From NCBI GenBank assembly GCA_907163375.1, contig CAJQUW010003080.1, positions 62,001 to 126,000 on the forward strand: a stretch of DNA of 64,000 nucleotides, read 5' to 3'. The position numbers were made by a program, and so were the translations under genes. Shown here piece after piece: positions 45,758 to 58,030 of this stretch; within the stretch, counting starts at the first letter, position 1, and each line of letters opens with the position of its first letter. The notes under the pieces are model-generated. The model ran no database searches and was not told where the DNA came from. It was given only the letters and a program-made list of their open reading frames with translations. The stretch comes from Prostheceraeus crozeri (Eukaryota; Platyhelminthes; Polycladida; Euryleptidae).

Positions 45758-46279
45758 CACAGAATTAGACAGTTCGTCTCTTCTTCTGTTTGCATAGAAA
45801 GGAAGCATTGGAACATGTAAGGTTAATGAAATGGCACCATCTACAGACATAATACCACAGCAATCGAACAATGAGCAGCAAGTTCAACATTAAACACGCC
45901 GAATTGTGTGAGGTTTCAGTGACTGTTATCAATCGGATCACACAGCACAGAGACACAGACAAAGTCAAGATCTACGGAGACGTTTGTGAACGTTTTTTCG
46001 TGCGCCTGCTATCTTTCTTAATAATGATCGGAAGGACCAGCATTATCGAGAAAGCTTTTGCGCAATGATCCGAATTCTTCGAATCTGAAGGAATCGCGGC
46101 GATCGGAGCATTTTGAAGGAATTCGCAACAAAAGGCAAGCGAAGCACGACTATTTTTCCTATCTCTGTAAGGCATTAGAAATGTCTTATTGCCCACTTAA
46201 AAAGTTCCTGCATGTGTCATCGCTTTGAATCAGTTTGCAGTTCTAGTTAAGTGACCCGATTAAACAATCTAGTTCCGTG
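45758..46279 (+). mobile_element. MITE-A copy 6 (522 bp)
   Basis: Both ends present (CACAGAATTAGACAGTTCG / TAGTTCCGTG). Length equals copy 2. Flanks ATAGGAAT / ATAGAAGC agree at only 5 of 8, so the duplication is decayed or one edge has changed. Confidence 0.85.
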
Positions 46280-46320
46280 ATAGAAGCTTCAATATTCAAT
46301 ATTGCAACTGCTATTTGGTG

Positions 46321-47430
46321 CAGTGGTGCACAACCTACGGCCCGCGACCAATGAATTATTCTGACCGACGAAGTTGAACAACTTCACTGGATTTTCAATT
46401 CACAATCTCTTTTTAGCTTATATTAAATCACTGACGACATAATTAACATCGATTTTTTCTACTTACATCATGAATCATTGTTGCATACCAAATTCGTTTA
46501 TAAATACTTGAATGTGATCGTATATTCGTACAGTTTGATGTCGTAAATATGGTGTAAATTAAGTGACCAGTTTCTCAATCATTGCATCATTCAGACGAAA
46601 TCGGCACTTACTATCGACAGCAGAAATATCGAAGTTGATGCGCGGTTTGAAGCGCCTCTCGTTGCAGTTCCTGTTACAACAAAATCGTCATCACTTGAAC
46701 GCTAGGAATGCAACATGCTGAATATTTGGAGTATTCATGAGTGATCTGAAGCTATTGAAACTATAGAATCGAAATTGACGTCTAACAAAGGTTTTATGCT
46801 GTACTATCTACTGGATGCCGCTATTTTCACTACCGAAACAGACTATTGAGTATTGAAGGTCAATGCTGTTTCAATAGTAAAAGAAAGAAAGTGTATATTT
46901 TTCCGTCAATAAAAATCGATCAATATCAAAGTAATTTCACGAAATACTACAGTTCCCACTACAAAAAATACGTCGGTCCGAAGTCGAAAACGAACTCGCT
47001 CCGAGGAACAGAATGTCCGCATGGCCGATGGTCGGTACGACGTCGGAAACCGAAGCCTCATTATGAAAAAGACACCCTAGGCCTCCTACCTGTAATTAAA
47101 ACGTCATTTGATCAAGAATTAAGTGTTATATATTTTCCTTTCCATACATGTCACTTTTCTAAAGCTTGTTTGAGTAGCAATGTCATCGAGATCATATCCG
47201 CACGTCTTCATGTCTTCAATGTCTATGTTACAATTAACTCAATCAAAGAAACCATTTTTATCGAAATTTCTGCATAAATTCAAAGAAATGAGGTCAGAAA
47301 TAACATGTCAAGGGTCAAAAACATTTCCCGACCTTTTTCCGACTGCCATACCTCGTTCCGACGTCTTTCCGGTGAATCTTTTTGTAGTGGGTTATTAAAA
47401 CAGAATAATAATTACCAAGTACAAAACATA
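46321..47430. other. Unassigned; possible hAT end at 46321
   Basis: CAGTGGTGCACAACCTACGG then CCCGCGACC is the classic start of a hAT family, but no inverted partner was found. A 143-codon + frame at 46846-47277 shows no domain. Confidence 0.35.
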
Positions 47431-47830
47431 TCATCCGTTCATGAACTTAGTACCGCAAGGGAAAAAGGTTCGCGAATAAAGACACGTTCTTGAAAAAGGA
47501 ACACAAAGCTTCTTTGTAAAAAATAACCTTTGAGGAACCAAGTGATGAAAAATATGCGATACATTACCTTCAATTTGTTTAAAAAGTCTCATGGATGCCA
47601 GCTTTCTTCTTTCATCTAGTGAGTCGTCACTGCAATTGCATAATCTGACAGAGCTACGATGAGCGCGATTCTCGATTCTTTGTAGCACATGTTTCTGTCT
47701 TAGTCAAACCAAAGAAAACAGGAGACGCAAATTCAAAACTGATCGCATAAACATGACATAAACCTTATGAAGCTCTGAAGGCGGAATAAGTCCTTTCAAT
47801 CGTCTCAAAGCATGAATTCTTGTGTATTAT
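47431..47830 (-). mobile_element. LINE 3' fragment (reverse transcriptase C-terminus)
   Basis: - strand: YTRIHALRRLKGLIPPSELH, KVYVMFMRSVL, then VLQRIENRAHRSSVRLCNCS, DSLDERRKLASMRLFKQIEG, HHLVPQRLFFTKKLCVPFSR, TCLYSRTFFPCGTKFMNG. This is the thumb-to-tail region of Jockey/CR1-like LINE proteins (LNALRRL, LQRIQNRAAR, ERRKLxxLxLFxKI, RTxxYxxSFFPxxxxxWN). A frame change separates the first two blocks. Different from the tails at 20.3 and 39.3 kb. Confidence 0.8.
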
Positions 47831-49140
47831 ATGCAACGGAATTTGTCGATTTACTACTTATTATCAATAGTTCAATGCTATTGAAAGCTTTATGCACCAA
47901 GCCCCTGGTTAGATGAGGATGGATGAGCAAAATAGATGTCTGCTTCGCAACGAAATGTGCTCAACAAAAGCAGTTTCCAAATACCTTTTCTGCTGACCAA
48001 AACTTCATCAAATTCTTATTGAGCTAAAGACAAATCTGCGTGTGTGAAAATAACCTCGCACTTGTATAAATATAATGATGCACTAATCCATGCATTGCTT
48101 TACCAACTTTGCCGGAAACACTAGGTTCAAAAAGCTCTCTGTAATTGCAACTTTGAATATACGCTGAACTTATCTCTCCATGAAAATGGAGAGTATTGAT
48201 TCCATTTAAATGTGTCTGATATCTATAAATAGTCAGTATCTATGCATTTCAACCGAATGTTCAATAACTTTATTGTGAGATAATGTTCTCACCATTATCA
48301 CAAGTAGTGCTTTATATCTTCCATTAAACTGCTAGTTCTGCTAATGGTTTGATATTAGTTTTGCACTATGATTTCCATCTGATAGAGCTTTTCAAATCCT
48401 TTTCATGCACTCATTATTTAGTTTTATTTGATATAAGATTGCTTCTGATTTGTAATTTATTCTGAAGTTCTCTAACCTCATGTTTCCCGTCATCAGATTG
48501 TTGAAGATCCACGCCACTGATAATTTTAGTGCTTTGAAACGAAAATATAAATAATTATCTGCATTCCTGACATTTGACTATTGATTTGTTCCATCTACGT
48601 TCCACTCCAATTTTAATTTGCAATGAATCCCACAATCCGGATATATTTTCTTACTTACAAATGTGATAGCTTGAATCGAATATTGCATGTTCTCCGTCCA
48701 ATTATTCTTACTTCTTGCATGTCAGAAATGTCTCACCTCTGATTTCCGCTTCTCTCAATGAAATCAGCACCTACATGAGTAAATGAATTGAACTACACGA
48801 GATTTCCCGCGCAGAAAAAAATTGTTTGCGATTCATAGTATAAAAGCGTATGACATTCGCATACGCTTGACGTTAATGCCTGTTCATACGTATGATATAG
48901 TATGAATGCATCACACACACACCTATGTAACGGCATGCTATTTATATACTTCTTCATATGTATGATGTGGTATGAATATACGCCTATCATACTTATTTCA
49001 TGCCAAAGTTACTTTTTGTAGTCCAATTGAAGTGATCGAACTTTTTAGACAAATTCTTTCACATTATTAAAGATTGATTTTCCAGCATTTTACCAAAGTA
49101 ACCTTGATATTGTTAATTATCCAACTGACTCCATTTTGAT
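47831..49140. other. PRKD intron, no gene seen
   Basis: 48880-48990 holds short imperfect repeats of TTCATAYGTATGATRTRGTA. Otherwise unassigned. Confidence 0.35.
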
Positions 49141-49200
49141 AATAAAAATAATAATAACAGCTTTATTGAAGTCTCACAATACAAGCATTCGGTTACAAAG
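49140..49200 (-). repeat. Possible LINE/SINE 3' tail
   Basis: - strand reads CTTCAATAAAGCTGTTATTA then ATTATTTTT, a common retroelement 3' end with AATAAA. No coding part seen next to it. Confidence 0.35.
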
Positions 49201-49521
49201 AAAAACGGGAGGCGTGATGCAAGAAGCTTGTGGTCACAATTAGTTATGGGAAGATGCATAAATCACGTCACACTGCACGGAGACAAAACCGTTGATAAGT
49301 AGGTGATATGGCAAGGAGATGCACATGGGAGAGCGACAAAGCGACACATGCACATGGGTGATGTCTAGATGCGACAAAGTCTAAACTAATCCGCAAATGA
49401 ATTTAAACAAGCTTTTTAAAAAATATTCACAGTTAAGGGAGAATAGATAAGTTAGCAAAATACCCTATGTCTCATACTATGATTTCGCATGAAATTTTCA
49501 TACCTATGAAACAGATTTACA

Positions 49522-50015
49522 CACAGAATTAGATTGTTTAATCGTATCACTTTGCTAGAAGTGCAAACTGATTCAAACAGATGGCACATGCAGGAACTTA
49601 ATAAGTGAGCAAAAAGAAATTTTTAATACCTTGCAGAGATTGGAAAAATAGTCGTGCGTCGCTTGCGGATTGCTCTGAATTCCTTCAGAATGCTCCGATC
49701 GCCACGACTCCTTCAGATTCGAAGAATTCAGATCATCGCGCAAAAGTTCTCTCGATAATGTTGGGCCCTCCGATCATTTTAAAAAAAGTTAGGAGGCGCA
49801 TGAAAAAACGTTCACAAACTTCTCTGTAGAACTTGACATCGTCGGTGTCTCTTTGCTGTGTGATCCGGTTGATAACAGTCACTGAAACTTCGCACAATTT
49901 GTCGTGTTTAATGTTGAACTGGCTGCTCATTGTTCGATTGCTATGGTATTTAGTCAGGAGATTGTGCCATTTCATTTACGTTACATGTTCCAATGCTTCC
50001 CTTCTAGTCAAACAG
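49522..50015 (-). mobile_element. MITE-A copy 7, truncated
   Basis: The CACAGAATTAGATTG end is present at 49522; similarity runs to CTAGTCAAACAGA at about 50015 and then stops, about 25 bp short of the expected other end. No duplication can be checked. Confidence 0.85.
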
Positions 50016-50387
50016 ATCATAAAAGACAAACTGTGCTTGGATATCTATCTTGGGTTCTTCATATTTTTGCAAGTACGATTCTGAATGCAATTTTCTGGAA
50101 TCTTATTAATTAATTCACCCCCAGATACATAAGACCCTCTTGAGATCATCTGTTGACCATTCGAACAAATTCGTGGATTGTGTGGAATGTGATGCTGTTG
50201 CAAGACAAAAGAATACTCGAGTTTTTGCCTTTCAAAGTCTCTGATAATCGTAAGAGATTTATTCCACGCAAATAGACGCAACGCTGTTGATATCAAGAAC
50301 AATGAGTGTCGGCATTGACTAGCGGGGGAACAGTGTCACATGATATTCACCTTAGCGACCCGAATGCTGGTCGCTATGCCGTCAGGT

Positions 50388-50643
50388 CATAGAAATAGAT
50401 TGTTTAGCTGAAGTTGACTAGAATGGAAGTTGAATCAAGGTCGCGACATATCCGGGGGAACTAAGTTGGGGCATGAACCACCAATGAAAAGCTTATAATT
50501 GCACATGTGACTGATTCTAAACCAATGATTCAGCCGTTGACAAGTGTATCTAACTGAAAATGCGTGCGATTTTTGTGCCACTATTGTGTATTACATGAAT
50601 CTTCATTTCCGTTCTAGAGATTTCATTGTTATTTATTTCTATG
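50388..50643 (+). mobile_element. MITE-B copy 3
   Basis: 256 bp, ends CATAGAAATAGATTG / TTATTTCTATG, exact 8-bp duplication CGTCAGGT (50380-50387, 50644-50651). Confidence 0.93.
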
Positions 50644-50651
50644 CGTCAGGT

Positions 50652-53619
50652 AATACACTGAATTACTCGTATCTCGATTTTCTTGGCGATCGGTTCAGTT
50701 AAACGGCCTCTAGATGGACTCACGTATCTGTGGGTGCATTAATAAATGAGATTCATTTTCTAAATGCATCAAAATAATTCATATGTCGAAACAAACAGAG
50801 ACCTTCCTTTTTTGGAAAATTTCGCGTAATTTTGAATAATTTTGTGCACATACTTCTTGTCATTAATCTATTTTGATATCTAGATTTGTTTTATTTGATC
50901 ACATGGCAAAAAAACATTGCTCAACTTAGCACTTAGCAAGGGGCACTTAGCTCATCAATATAATCAAATATCAACTGATGTGTTGTGGTCCCTACGGTTT
51001 TGCCAACATTCTGTGTGCGCGGTATCGAGCTGGTATCATTTACAACAACAACAAGAATATAGCAACAATTTCTTGTAAATATGACAGGCAATCTCATAAC
51101 CTCAACTTAGTGAAAAATTGAGTATTGAAATTAAAGATGCTCCAATCAAAATCGAAAACTTCGAAGTAATAAACTGCGTAATGATTGTATCCTTTATTTC
51201 GTTACTAGAAAAATAACAAAGATGATAACTATTTACCTGTCAACTTTGTTCTTATTTTTGCATAAATAAATCTTCACGCTCATTTCGTTTGAGAAATGAT
51301 GAACATCGCAGAAATATCAGGAATGAAGATACAGCAAGCGCTGTCTTTAAAATGCGCCGCGAACTGCATTGAAGACTTTGAGTCAGCAAATAGCGAACTT
51401 TGGATTGCCGTGTCAAAACCGACATTAGCAAATCACAATTCAATGCCCAATTGAAGTCTGCTCTCAACCGTCGCCATGAACTTGGCATCGTGTTTTTAGC
51501 AGATCCTAAAATATGCAATATATTTTGATGAAGAGTTCGCCATTGATAAAGTGGTTGGAACGCTAAACGTTTGAAGCACAAAAAATCCGCGCTTTGATTA
51601 CATGCATCATGTTATTGAAATTCTTTATTCTGAGGAGAGATTGCCATTTTTTACACAATGAATTTCCGCTTATTTTTATGGCAAACCAAGCTATTCGTGG
51701 AAGGCATTCTGTACATGAAAGCATCAATGCCAACATGAACGTTCTAGTGTCTGCTTATATCGACCGGTTTCCATCTCTTTAATTGATGTCCTTAATCGTT
51801 ATAATTGATGAATTAATTGCACTAAAAATGTGAAGACATTCAAAAATCCAGATGCGTCACTTTTGCAAAAATAAAAATATCACATTTCTCTCTGCTCTTG
51901 CTGTTTAACAAAGAAGAATTAAACACAAGCCACAATCTCGATATCAAATTCTCCAGATAATTGCATCACTACTTTATTAAGTAGCACGAAGAATTGGCTA
52001 GAATTGTATTACAGATCTCTGTCTATTCTTCAAATTCATATGTTTCTGCCAATCTCTTCAAAGCAATGCCTAAAACTATCGCTACAGCGCTGCTACAGCG
52101 CTGCAAAATAAACTGATTCATGTCTTATTGTGTTATCAGTTACGTCAACAAGTGGTGAATGATTTCTTCCCATTATATTCATAGCTTGACAACTTTCCTT
52201 CATGAACTTGTTGAAATTGATAATTAAGCAAATTTATGATATGGGTGTCGCAGTACGTTTCCAGAAGTTACCTCATCTAAAGGAATCAACAGAACGGTGA
52301 TATAATCGAGTCTCGCACTTGTTAACCGGCAACCGGAAGTCTTCGATTTCAGTTCTTTGAGTTGTCAGTTTAAACCTATTCTATTCGTGCGATATTGAGC
52401 TTCGAAAGCCCGGGTTCCATCTTATTCTGATGTTCTAAAGATTCAATCGTCCTAAAAATTAAATTCACACTTTGCGTATGCTCGCTTCAATGGCTGTTTC
52501 AGCTTGTACCAACTCGGTCATCTTTTTGCTGGAAATTTTAGTTGAAACTTTTGAATTCTATTTTTTTTAAACAAATTGATGTTTTTTAGTATTTGCTGTT
52601 GGTATATAACTTTGAAAGAAGCGATGTTTTGATAAGCTCTCGCATGAAAGCGTCTAAAGACAATGTTAGGAGCCTGTTCGATCACATTGTGATAGTTAAG
52701 CCGAGCTGAATGCAGCTGAAATAGAGACTTTTGAACATGCAGAGATGACGTGTAGTCTGATACTAAGGTAGGGCAATCATGGATGTTCGCTGTAAACGGA
52801 AGTGAAAAGACATATTTTGTTAAGCAATTGGCCAATGCATTTCACCAGTGTCCCATCGACATGCCTGTGATCAATTCAACTTTGCATGTCCTAAAGCTAG
52901 CCAATATTTGAGGAATTTGAAATTTTATCGAATTTTGGTTATAAATGTCCTTACTGTTTGTTGCTTGTGACAGAATGGTTACCTTTACTGAGAAGTACAT
53001 TAGGATATTGATAAAATTGATTTATGCACAGAATGCAACTCAAACACATTCGCCGCTGTATAAAGGAGGATTTTCGTTCAAATGTATTTTCACAAGTACT
53101 GACAGATATTGTACAAGACGGTAGACAAGTTCGGGAAATGGAAAGTTGCCAAAATGGTTAGAAATGAGTAATTACTTTGCATACTACTCGCAGTAATAGG
53201 TGATATTCACATAATGTTCAAATGGTGACAGTTGTATTCGGCTGCTGGTTTTATTCAAAGTTATCACACAAAATATCTGAAAACTGTACGAAATCCACAT
53301 CTTTGAAAAATGGACTTTTCAAAATGGGACTTAAATATGATCTTTCATTGGATCAAATCCAACGATTTTGGATGAAAATACGTTAAACTGGAGGTCATGA
53401 ATCCGGGGTAACACAGTGTAGTTTTAAAAGGACCAGGAGTGAAAATGGTTAATGAAATCATTCAGTTTCAATACTTCCTATTGTTACATAGAAACTTCAT
53501 GGAAACCCTCACTGCGTAATAACAAAGCACTAGTGCGAACATGGACATTGAAACATTAGTGCGCTGTCATGACAACGGTACCTGAGCATTGGCGGCTTGC
53601 ATTGGTTGACAATTGGAAG
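50652..53619. other. PRKD intron, no gene seen, 3 kb
   Basis: - strand frames at 51252-51581 (109 codons) and 52518-52835 (105 codons) show no recognisable domain and no repeat copy; left uncalled. Confidence 0.4.
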
Positions 53620-53627
53620 GCATCGGC

Positions 53628-53885
53628 CATAGAAATTGATAACAATAAAACCTCTAGAAAGGAAGCAAAGCTTTATGCAATACACAATAGTGGAACAAAA
53701 AATCGCTCGCATTTCTTCTTGGATACACGTGTCAAATGCTGAATCATTGGGTTAGAATCAGTCACATGTGCAATTCTAAGCTTTTCATTGGTCATTCATG
53801 CCCCAACTTAGTTCCCCCTGGATGTGCCACGACCTTGAGTCAAATTCCATTGTAATCAACTTCAGATAAACAAACTATTTCTATG
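53628..53885 (-). mobile_element. MITE-B copy 4
   Basis: 258 bp, ends CATAGAAATTGATAAC / CTATTTCTATG, flanks GCATCGGC / GCATCGGA (7 of 8). Confidence 0.9.
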
Positions 53886-53893
53886 GCATCGGA

Positions 53894-54565
53894 AGATAAA
53901 TTATCAGTGCGCTATGATCTCTAAGTACCTGGAACTGCTTCATATTTCAGCAATTTGGTTCTTTTTAACACCTAGCAACATTGACTTAGATCGTTGCGTA
54001 GCCGAGCAGCTGAAATGATCATCAGCAAACAGCCACTGTCCACTCTTGTCTCAGTGAATGAGATAAAGCGAAAAGTCGGATTTCTGCGGTTGACTCTGTC
54101 TGTCCACATCGGGAGGGAACCTCCGTCGCTTCTTTGGTGTGGCCCTCGCAAACTGACTCGAGCAACACTTCCGCGACTTTTTGTTTTAGCGCATTGTCGA
54201 ACTTTTCATCCAAAAATCGTTGAATTTTTTGCAAAGTCAAGAATTTGTCACTTTTTTTGAAACATCTTGTGTGATGATTTTTGACCAAGCGCATCGATTT
54301 TCAATATGACAACAGAATTTTACCAACAAGAATCCTGTCATATGATTTGATTGTTAAATAAATACTACTTACTGAATTATTCAATAATGGCCCTGTTAAG
54401 TAGTCATTTTCGCGTTTTTTTTCTAATCAGTGGAACTATTTGTGCATCTGCAAGGCGTCACTCTTCTGTTTAGTCACATTTGAAATACAAGTTCACAGAT
54501 ACATTGAAAGGCTACTTTTGAATATAAATCCTTCACAATTCAGTTGCGCATAGGTTGCACACTAT
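53894..54565. other. Unassigned; overlapping open frames
   Basis: Frames of 88 codons (+, 53994-54260) and 90 codons (-, 54022-54294) overlap in a less AT-rich patch. No domain recognised in either; could be an old transposase scrap. Confidence 0.3.
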
Positions 54566-54567
54566 GC

Positions 54568-54745
54568 AGGTGGTAGGATTGCTCAGTTGGTAAAGGGCCA
54601 CGCTTCTGTATGGGTGCAGAGGGTCCAGGGTTCCAGTCTGACCGAGTCGGGGGCCACCCGTGATCTCACTAGAGGCCACTAATCCTAACCTGGTGAGGGT
54701 TGCCACTTACTAGAATGGCTGTGTGACTTGGGTGGGCAGGAATGA
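54568..54745 (+). mobile_element. SINE-B copy 2
   Basis: A box TTGCTCAGTTGGTAAAGG, B box GGTCCAGGGTTCCAGTCTG, body CTAATCCTAACCTGGTGAGG shared with the copy at 22718. Confidence 0.85.
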
Positions 54746-54749
54746 ATAA

Positions 54750-56495
54750 AAAATTACTCATGTTTGAAATGTATTCCATGTACACATCAATCTTATCAAT
54801 ATCCTTTTGTACTCTTTAGAAACTTCTCAGTCCATGCAACCAGCCTAGCATCGTAAATAGCCATCATTCTGAAGTAAAAATCAATCAAATTTCATAATTT
54901 TCAAAGATCTATCAAAGTAAACGGTTTTTAATTTTGAATTGCCGAACCCCGTTATGGATAGTGTTTATCCACAGCTATAACAATCCCTAAAAGATCATCA
55001 ATAAGGCGCATAATTCTAATGCGGCTCGCATTGTGCGTTCAGATGCCTGTGACTTGATAACAAGAGATGGTTGGAGAATACACTTCCTTCTTGATTCGAA
55101 GTCTTTCACTCTCTTGTGTTTAACGCTGATGGAATTCTCGTGGCGAAATTTAATGAAGTTGGACGGACAACACTTATACACGGCGAGTTATAATGGTTAT
55201 GATAATCTGAATTCACATGAAAGACTATGAGAGGTGATTCACTTAGGTGTGAAAAGAATTCATGGCACAAATATCATCCTGAAACGATTTCTGCAACTTG
55301 GCAACCGTGTTTATTTGAATAAGAAATTGATAGGAGCGAGTTTGCCTTCACGGCAAAAATTCCAACTCCACAAAAGCAATTGATATGAAGGAATGTGTGG
55401 TGATTGTTCGCTCTTATTTGAAGATGTTCCACTTCAGCTTTCAGCTCTTCCTTTAGATCAACATGTGCATTATCGATACTGGATGAGGAAAGGTCGAATG
55501 AAATAGCCCATTCAACAAAGTACCAACCATAGAGTACTCGTATGTTAAGTAGAGAAGCAACTCAGGATTAATTAAATCCCCAATGTGTATGTAGTTTTGA
55601 TATTATTAAATGAACTCGAGTTGAGACCCAGCAAAAAATATGATATTAGCAACTGTTTGCAGTTTTGAAAAAATTACCATGGAAACAACTGATCATGATA
55701 GCAATACAGAAGGAATGATAGTATTCTGCAGATTTTCCGTGCATGACATCCTTGGAAAGGTGATGTTTGTTAAATTAGCAATTCTTAGCTATTTCGTTGC
55801 TTTAATGTTTAGCCCTGAGAAAAAGAATATTTTCTTAAGTGAATTCATATCACAAACTACCTGCCACTGATGGAGCAAAATAACATAATCAAAGACAATG
55901 ATCAAAATTAACTTTAAAAGATGTAAACGGGTCCACATTACTATGAAAATACAAGAAATGAAACATAAATTTAGTGAATCATGAAATTACACCGATAGAA
56001 ATTTAATCAAAAATATGAAATCTCAGCGAAGAAGCACATCAGCAACTTCTCCGTGGAGACTTACATTACAATGCGGCTCATGAAATTTCCTTGATAATCA
56101 GCTTTATTTCCTCTTAATTTAGTCACCTGTAAGTAAATGTTCATTCTATTGATATCTAATAGGATTAATACTTCTTGGAGAAAGTAGAGAAAGTGTTTTT
56201 ATTTTGGAATGATAATCGGAAAATACACTTAGAAAATTGTCAAATGATGTGTAAATAGCGATAAGTTACAAAAATAGTAGGCAAATCATGAAAACACACA
56301 CATTAAGGAATACTCAACGGAAAAAAAGATCACAATCGGTTAAGAATTTTTTCATAGTCACGACGTTTTGGAAAACACTGCTTCCCTTTTCAAGTGAAAT
56401 AAAATGGAAAGAAGAAATCGTTGTACACACAATCAGCGACGAACACTATTTACAACACGTTTTGCTGTCAGCAAATCCGGCTGGTGGAAACCCAT
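54750..56495. other. PRKD intron, no gene seen
   Basis: AT-rich; no recognised feature. Confidence 0.4.
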
Positions 56496-56499
56496 ATTC

Positions 56500-56990
56500 C
56501 ACAGAATTAGATTGTTTAATCGCATCACTTTGCTAGAAGTGCAAACTGATTCAAAATAATGGCACATGCAGGAACTTTATAAGTGGACAAAAAGAAATTT
56601 TTAATACCTTGCAGAGATAGGAAAAGTCGTCATGCGTCGCTTCCGGATTGCTGTGAATTCCTTTAAAATGCTCCGATCACCAGGATTCCTTCAGATTTGA
56701 AGAGTTCAGATCATTGCGCAAACGTTTTCTCGATAATGTGGAGCCCTCCGAATATTATTAAAAAAGTTAGGAGGCTCACGAAAAAATCTTCACAAACTTC
56801 TCTGTAAAACTTGACATCGACTGTGTATCTTTGCTGTGTGATCCGGTTAATAGCAGTCACTGGAACTTCACACAATTTGGCATGTTTCATGTTGAACTGG
56901 CTGCTCATTGTTCGATTGCTATGGTATTATATCAGCAGATTGTGCCATTTCATTAACGTTACATTTTCCAATGTTTCCTTTCTAGTCAAA
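56500..56990 (-). mobile_element. MITE-A copy 8, truncated at the same point as copy 7
   Basis: Starts CACAGAATTAGATTG at 56500; ends CTAGTCAAACAGA at about 56990, where a Penelope-like coding fragment begins. About 25 bp of the expected end is missing. Confidence 0.85.
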
Positions 56991-57209
56991 CAGAAAAAAA
57001 AATTTTTGAGCAACTCTTTTATGCTCTTTACACCGAACATCAAACGTACGACCTGTCTCACCTATATAAATTTTAGGACAACTTTTACGATTAATACGAT
57101 AAACACCGCCTGTGGGCTTCATACAATTATTGTGGACAAGTTGAGACTGCTGTTTAGATATTTTGATGCGATCAGCTGAAATTCTCCTGCGGATCGGAAG
57201 AGATTGCAC
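56985..57209 (-). mobile_element. Penelope-like GIY-YIG endonuclease fragment
   Basis: - strand: MQSLPIRRRISADRIKISKQ, then GGVYRINRKSCPKIYIGETG, RTFDVRCKEHKRVAQK. GVY-X10-YIG with the following R and KEH is the GIY-YIG core. It is a different lineage from the fragment at 4590-5238 (KSCPKIYIGETGRTF versus TKGVYVGETARNA). It is cut after KEHKR by the MITE-A boundary. Confidence 0.75.
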
Positions 57210-57464
57210 GAGAGTCCTATTCGACGGCTGTTGATGTACTCAAAAACATGACAGTTGCAATCTCGTCCATGAACGATGCGATGACACTTTTTCAAAAATA
57301 TCGAAGACGATCCTGAAGATGAGACAGCAAGTATACAAAAACGGGTGATGCTTAGTCAAGAAGCGGTAATATGATGCCTTTGCAAGCTGTCCCTAAAACT
57401 GACAGGGGCACAATTTGTCTGAGGACGCGGAGAGTATACAAGCGAAAGTTACACTTTTTCAATG

Positions 57465-58030
57465 TTACAATGATATGTTGATCCCCTTTAAGTTAGAGGA
57501 AATTGCCACTTCGAGCAATTTCAAGTTGTTAACTTTTTCAACATGTGAGCGTGAAAAGGAATTAAAGTTCACATGACAATTCTTCTTTGATATCATCATC
57601 AGTTTAGATTTTTTGACTTTTAAGCACAGGTTTATTTTCTCGCTTGCTAGCATGATGTTGTTCAGAATTCCGTGAAGCTGTTGCATGCTTGTGAAGAGTC
57701 GCAGTCCATTGTCTGAAGAATTACATGTTATCATCAGGAGTGAAAAGGAGATGACCAATAATTGACCCTTGAGGCACTCCACTCGTTACATGAACGAGAT
57801 TACTGATGGAGTCACCCAAACGCACACATTGAAGGCGGTTACTTAGATGCGACGAGACCCATTCTATGAACTCAAGCGGAAAATTACGCATGAACAATTT
57901 TTCAATTAGTAGTCAATGAGAGACAGTGTCGAATGCACGACTGAAGTCTAGGGACAGAATTGCGACACTAATAGTTTCTATGCAGATTGCAGATGGATAA
58001 AGGCACATGTTGTCGATGAATCCGACATAT
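57465..58030 (-). mobile_element. LINE reverse transcriptase fragment
   Basis: - strand: ISVAILSLDFSRAFDTVSH (RT motif A), FPLEFIEWVSSHLSNRLQCV, VHVTSGVPQGSIIGHL (motif B), then a degenerate motif C region SSDNGLRLF, QLHGILNNIMLASEKINLCL, KVKKSKLMMISKK, VEKVNNLKLLEVAISSNLKG. Jockey/CR1-type layout. One stop after DTVSH, and roughly 30 residues between motifs B and C are missing. The coding signal before motif A fades by about 58030. Sequence to 58330 may be more of the same element. Confidence 0.85.

Noticed and set aside
46321-46700. CAGTGGTGCACAACCTACGG as a whole hAT element
   Set aside because: Only one end is visible; the extent cannot be supported.
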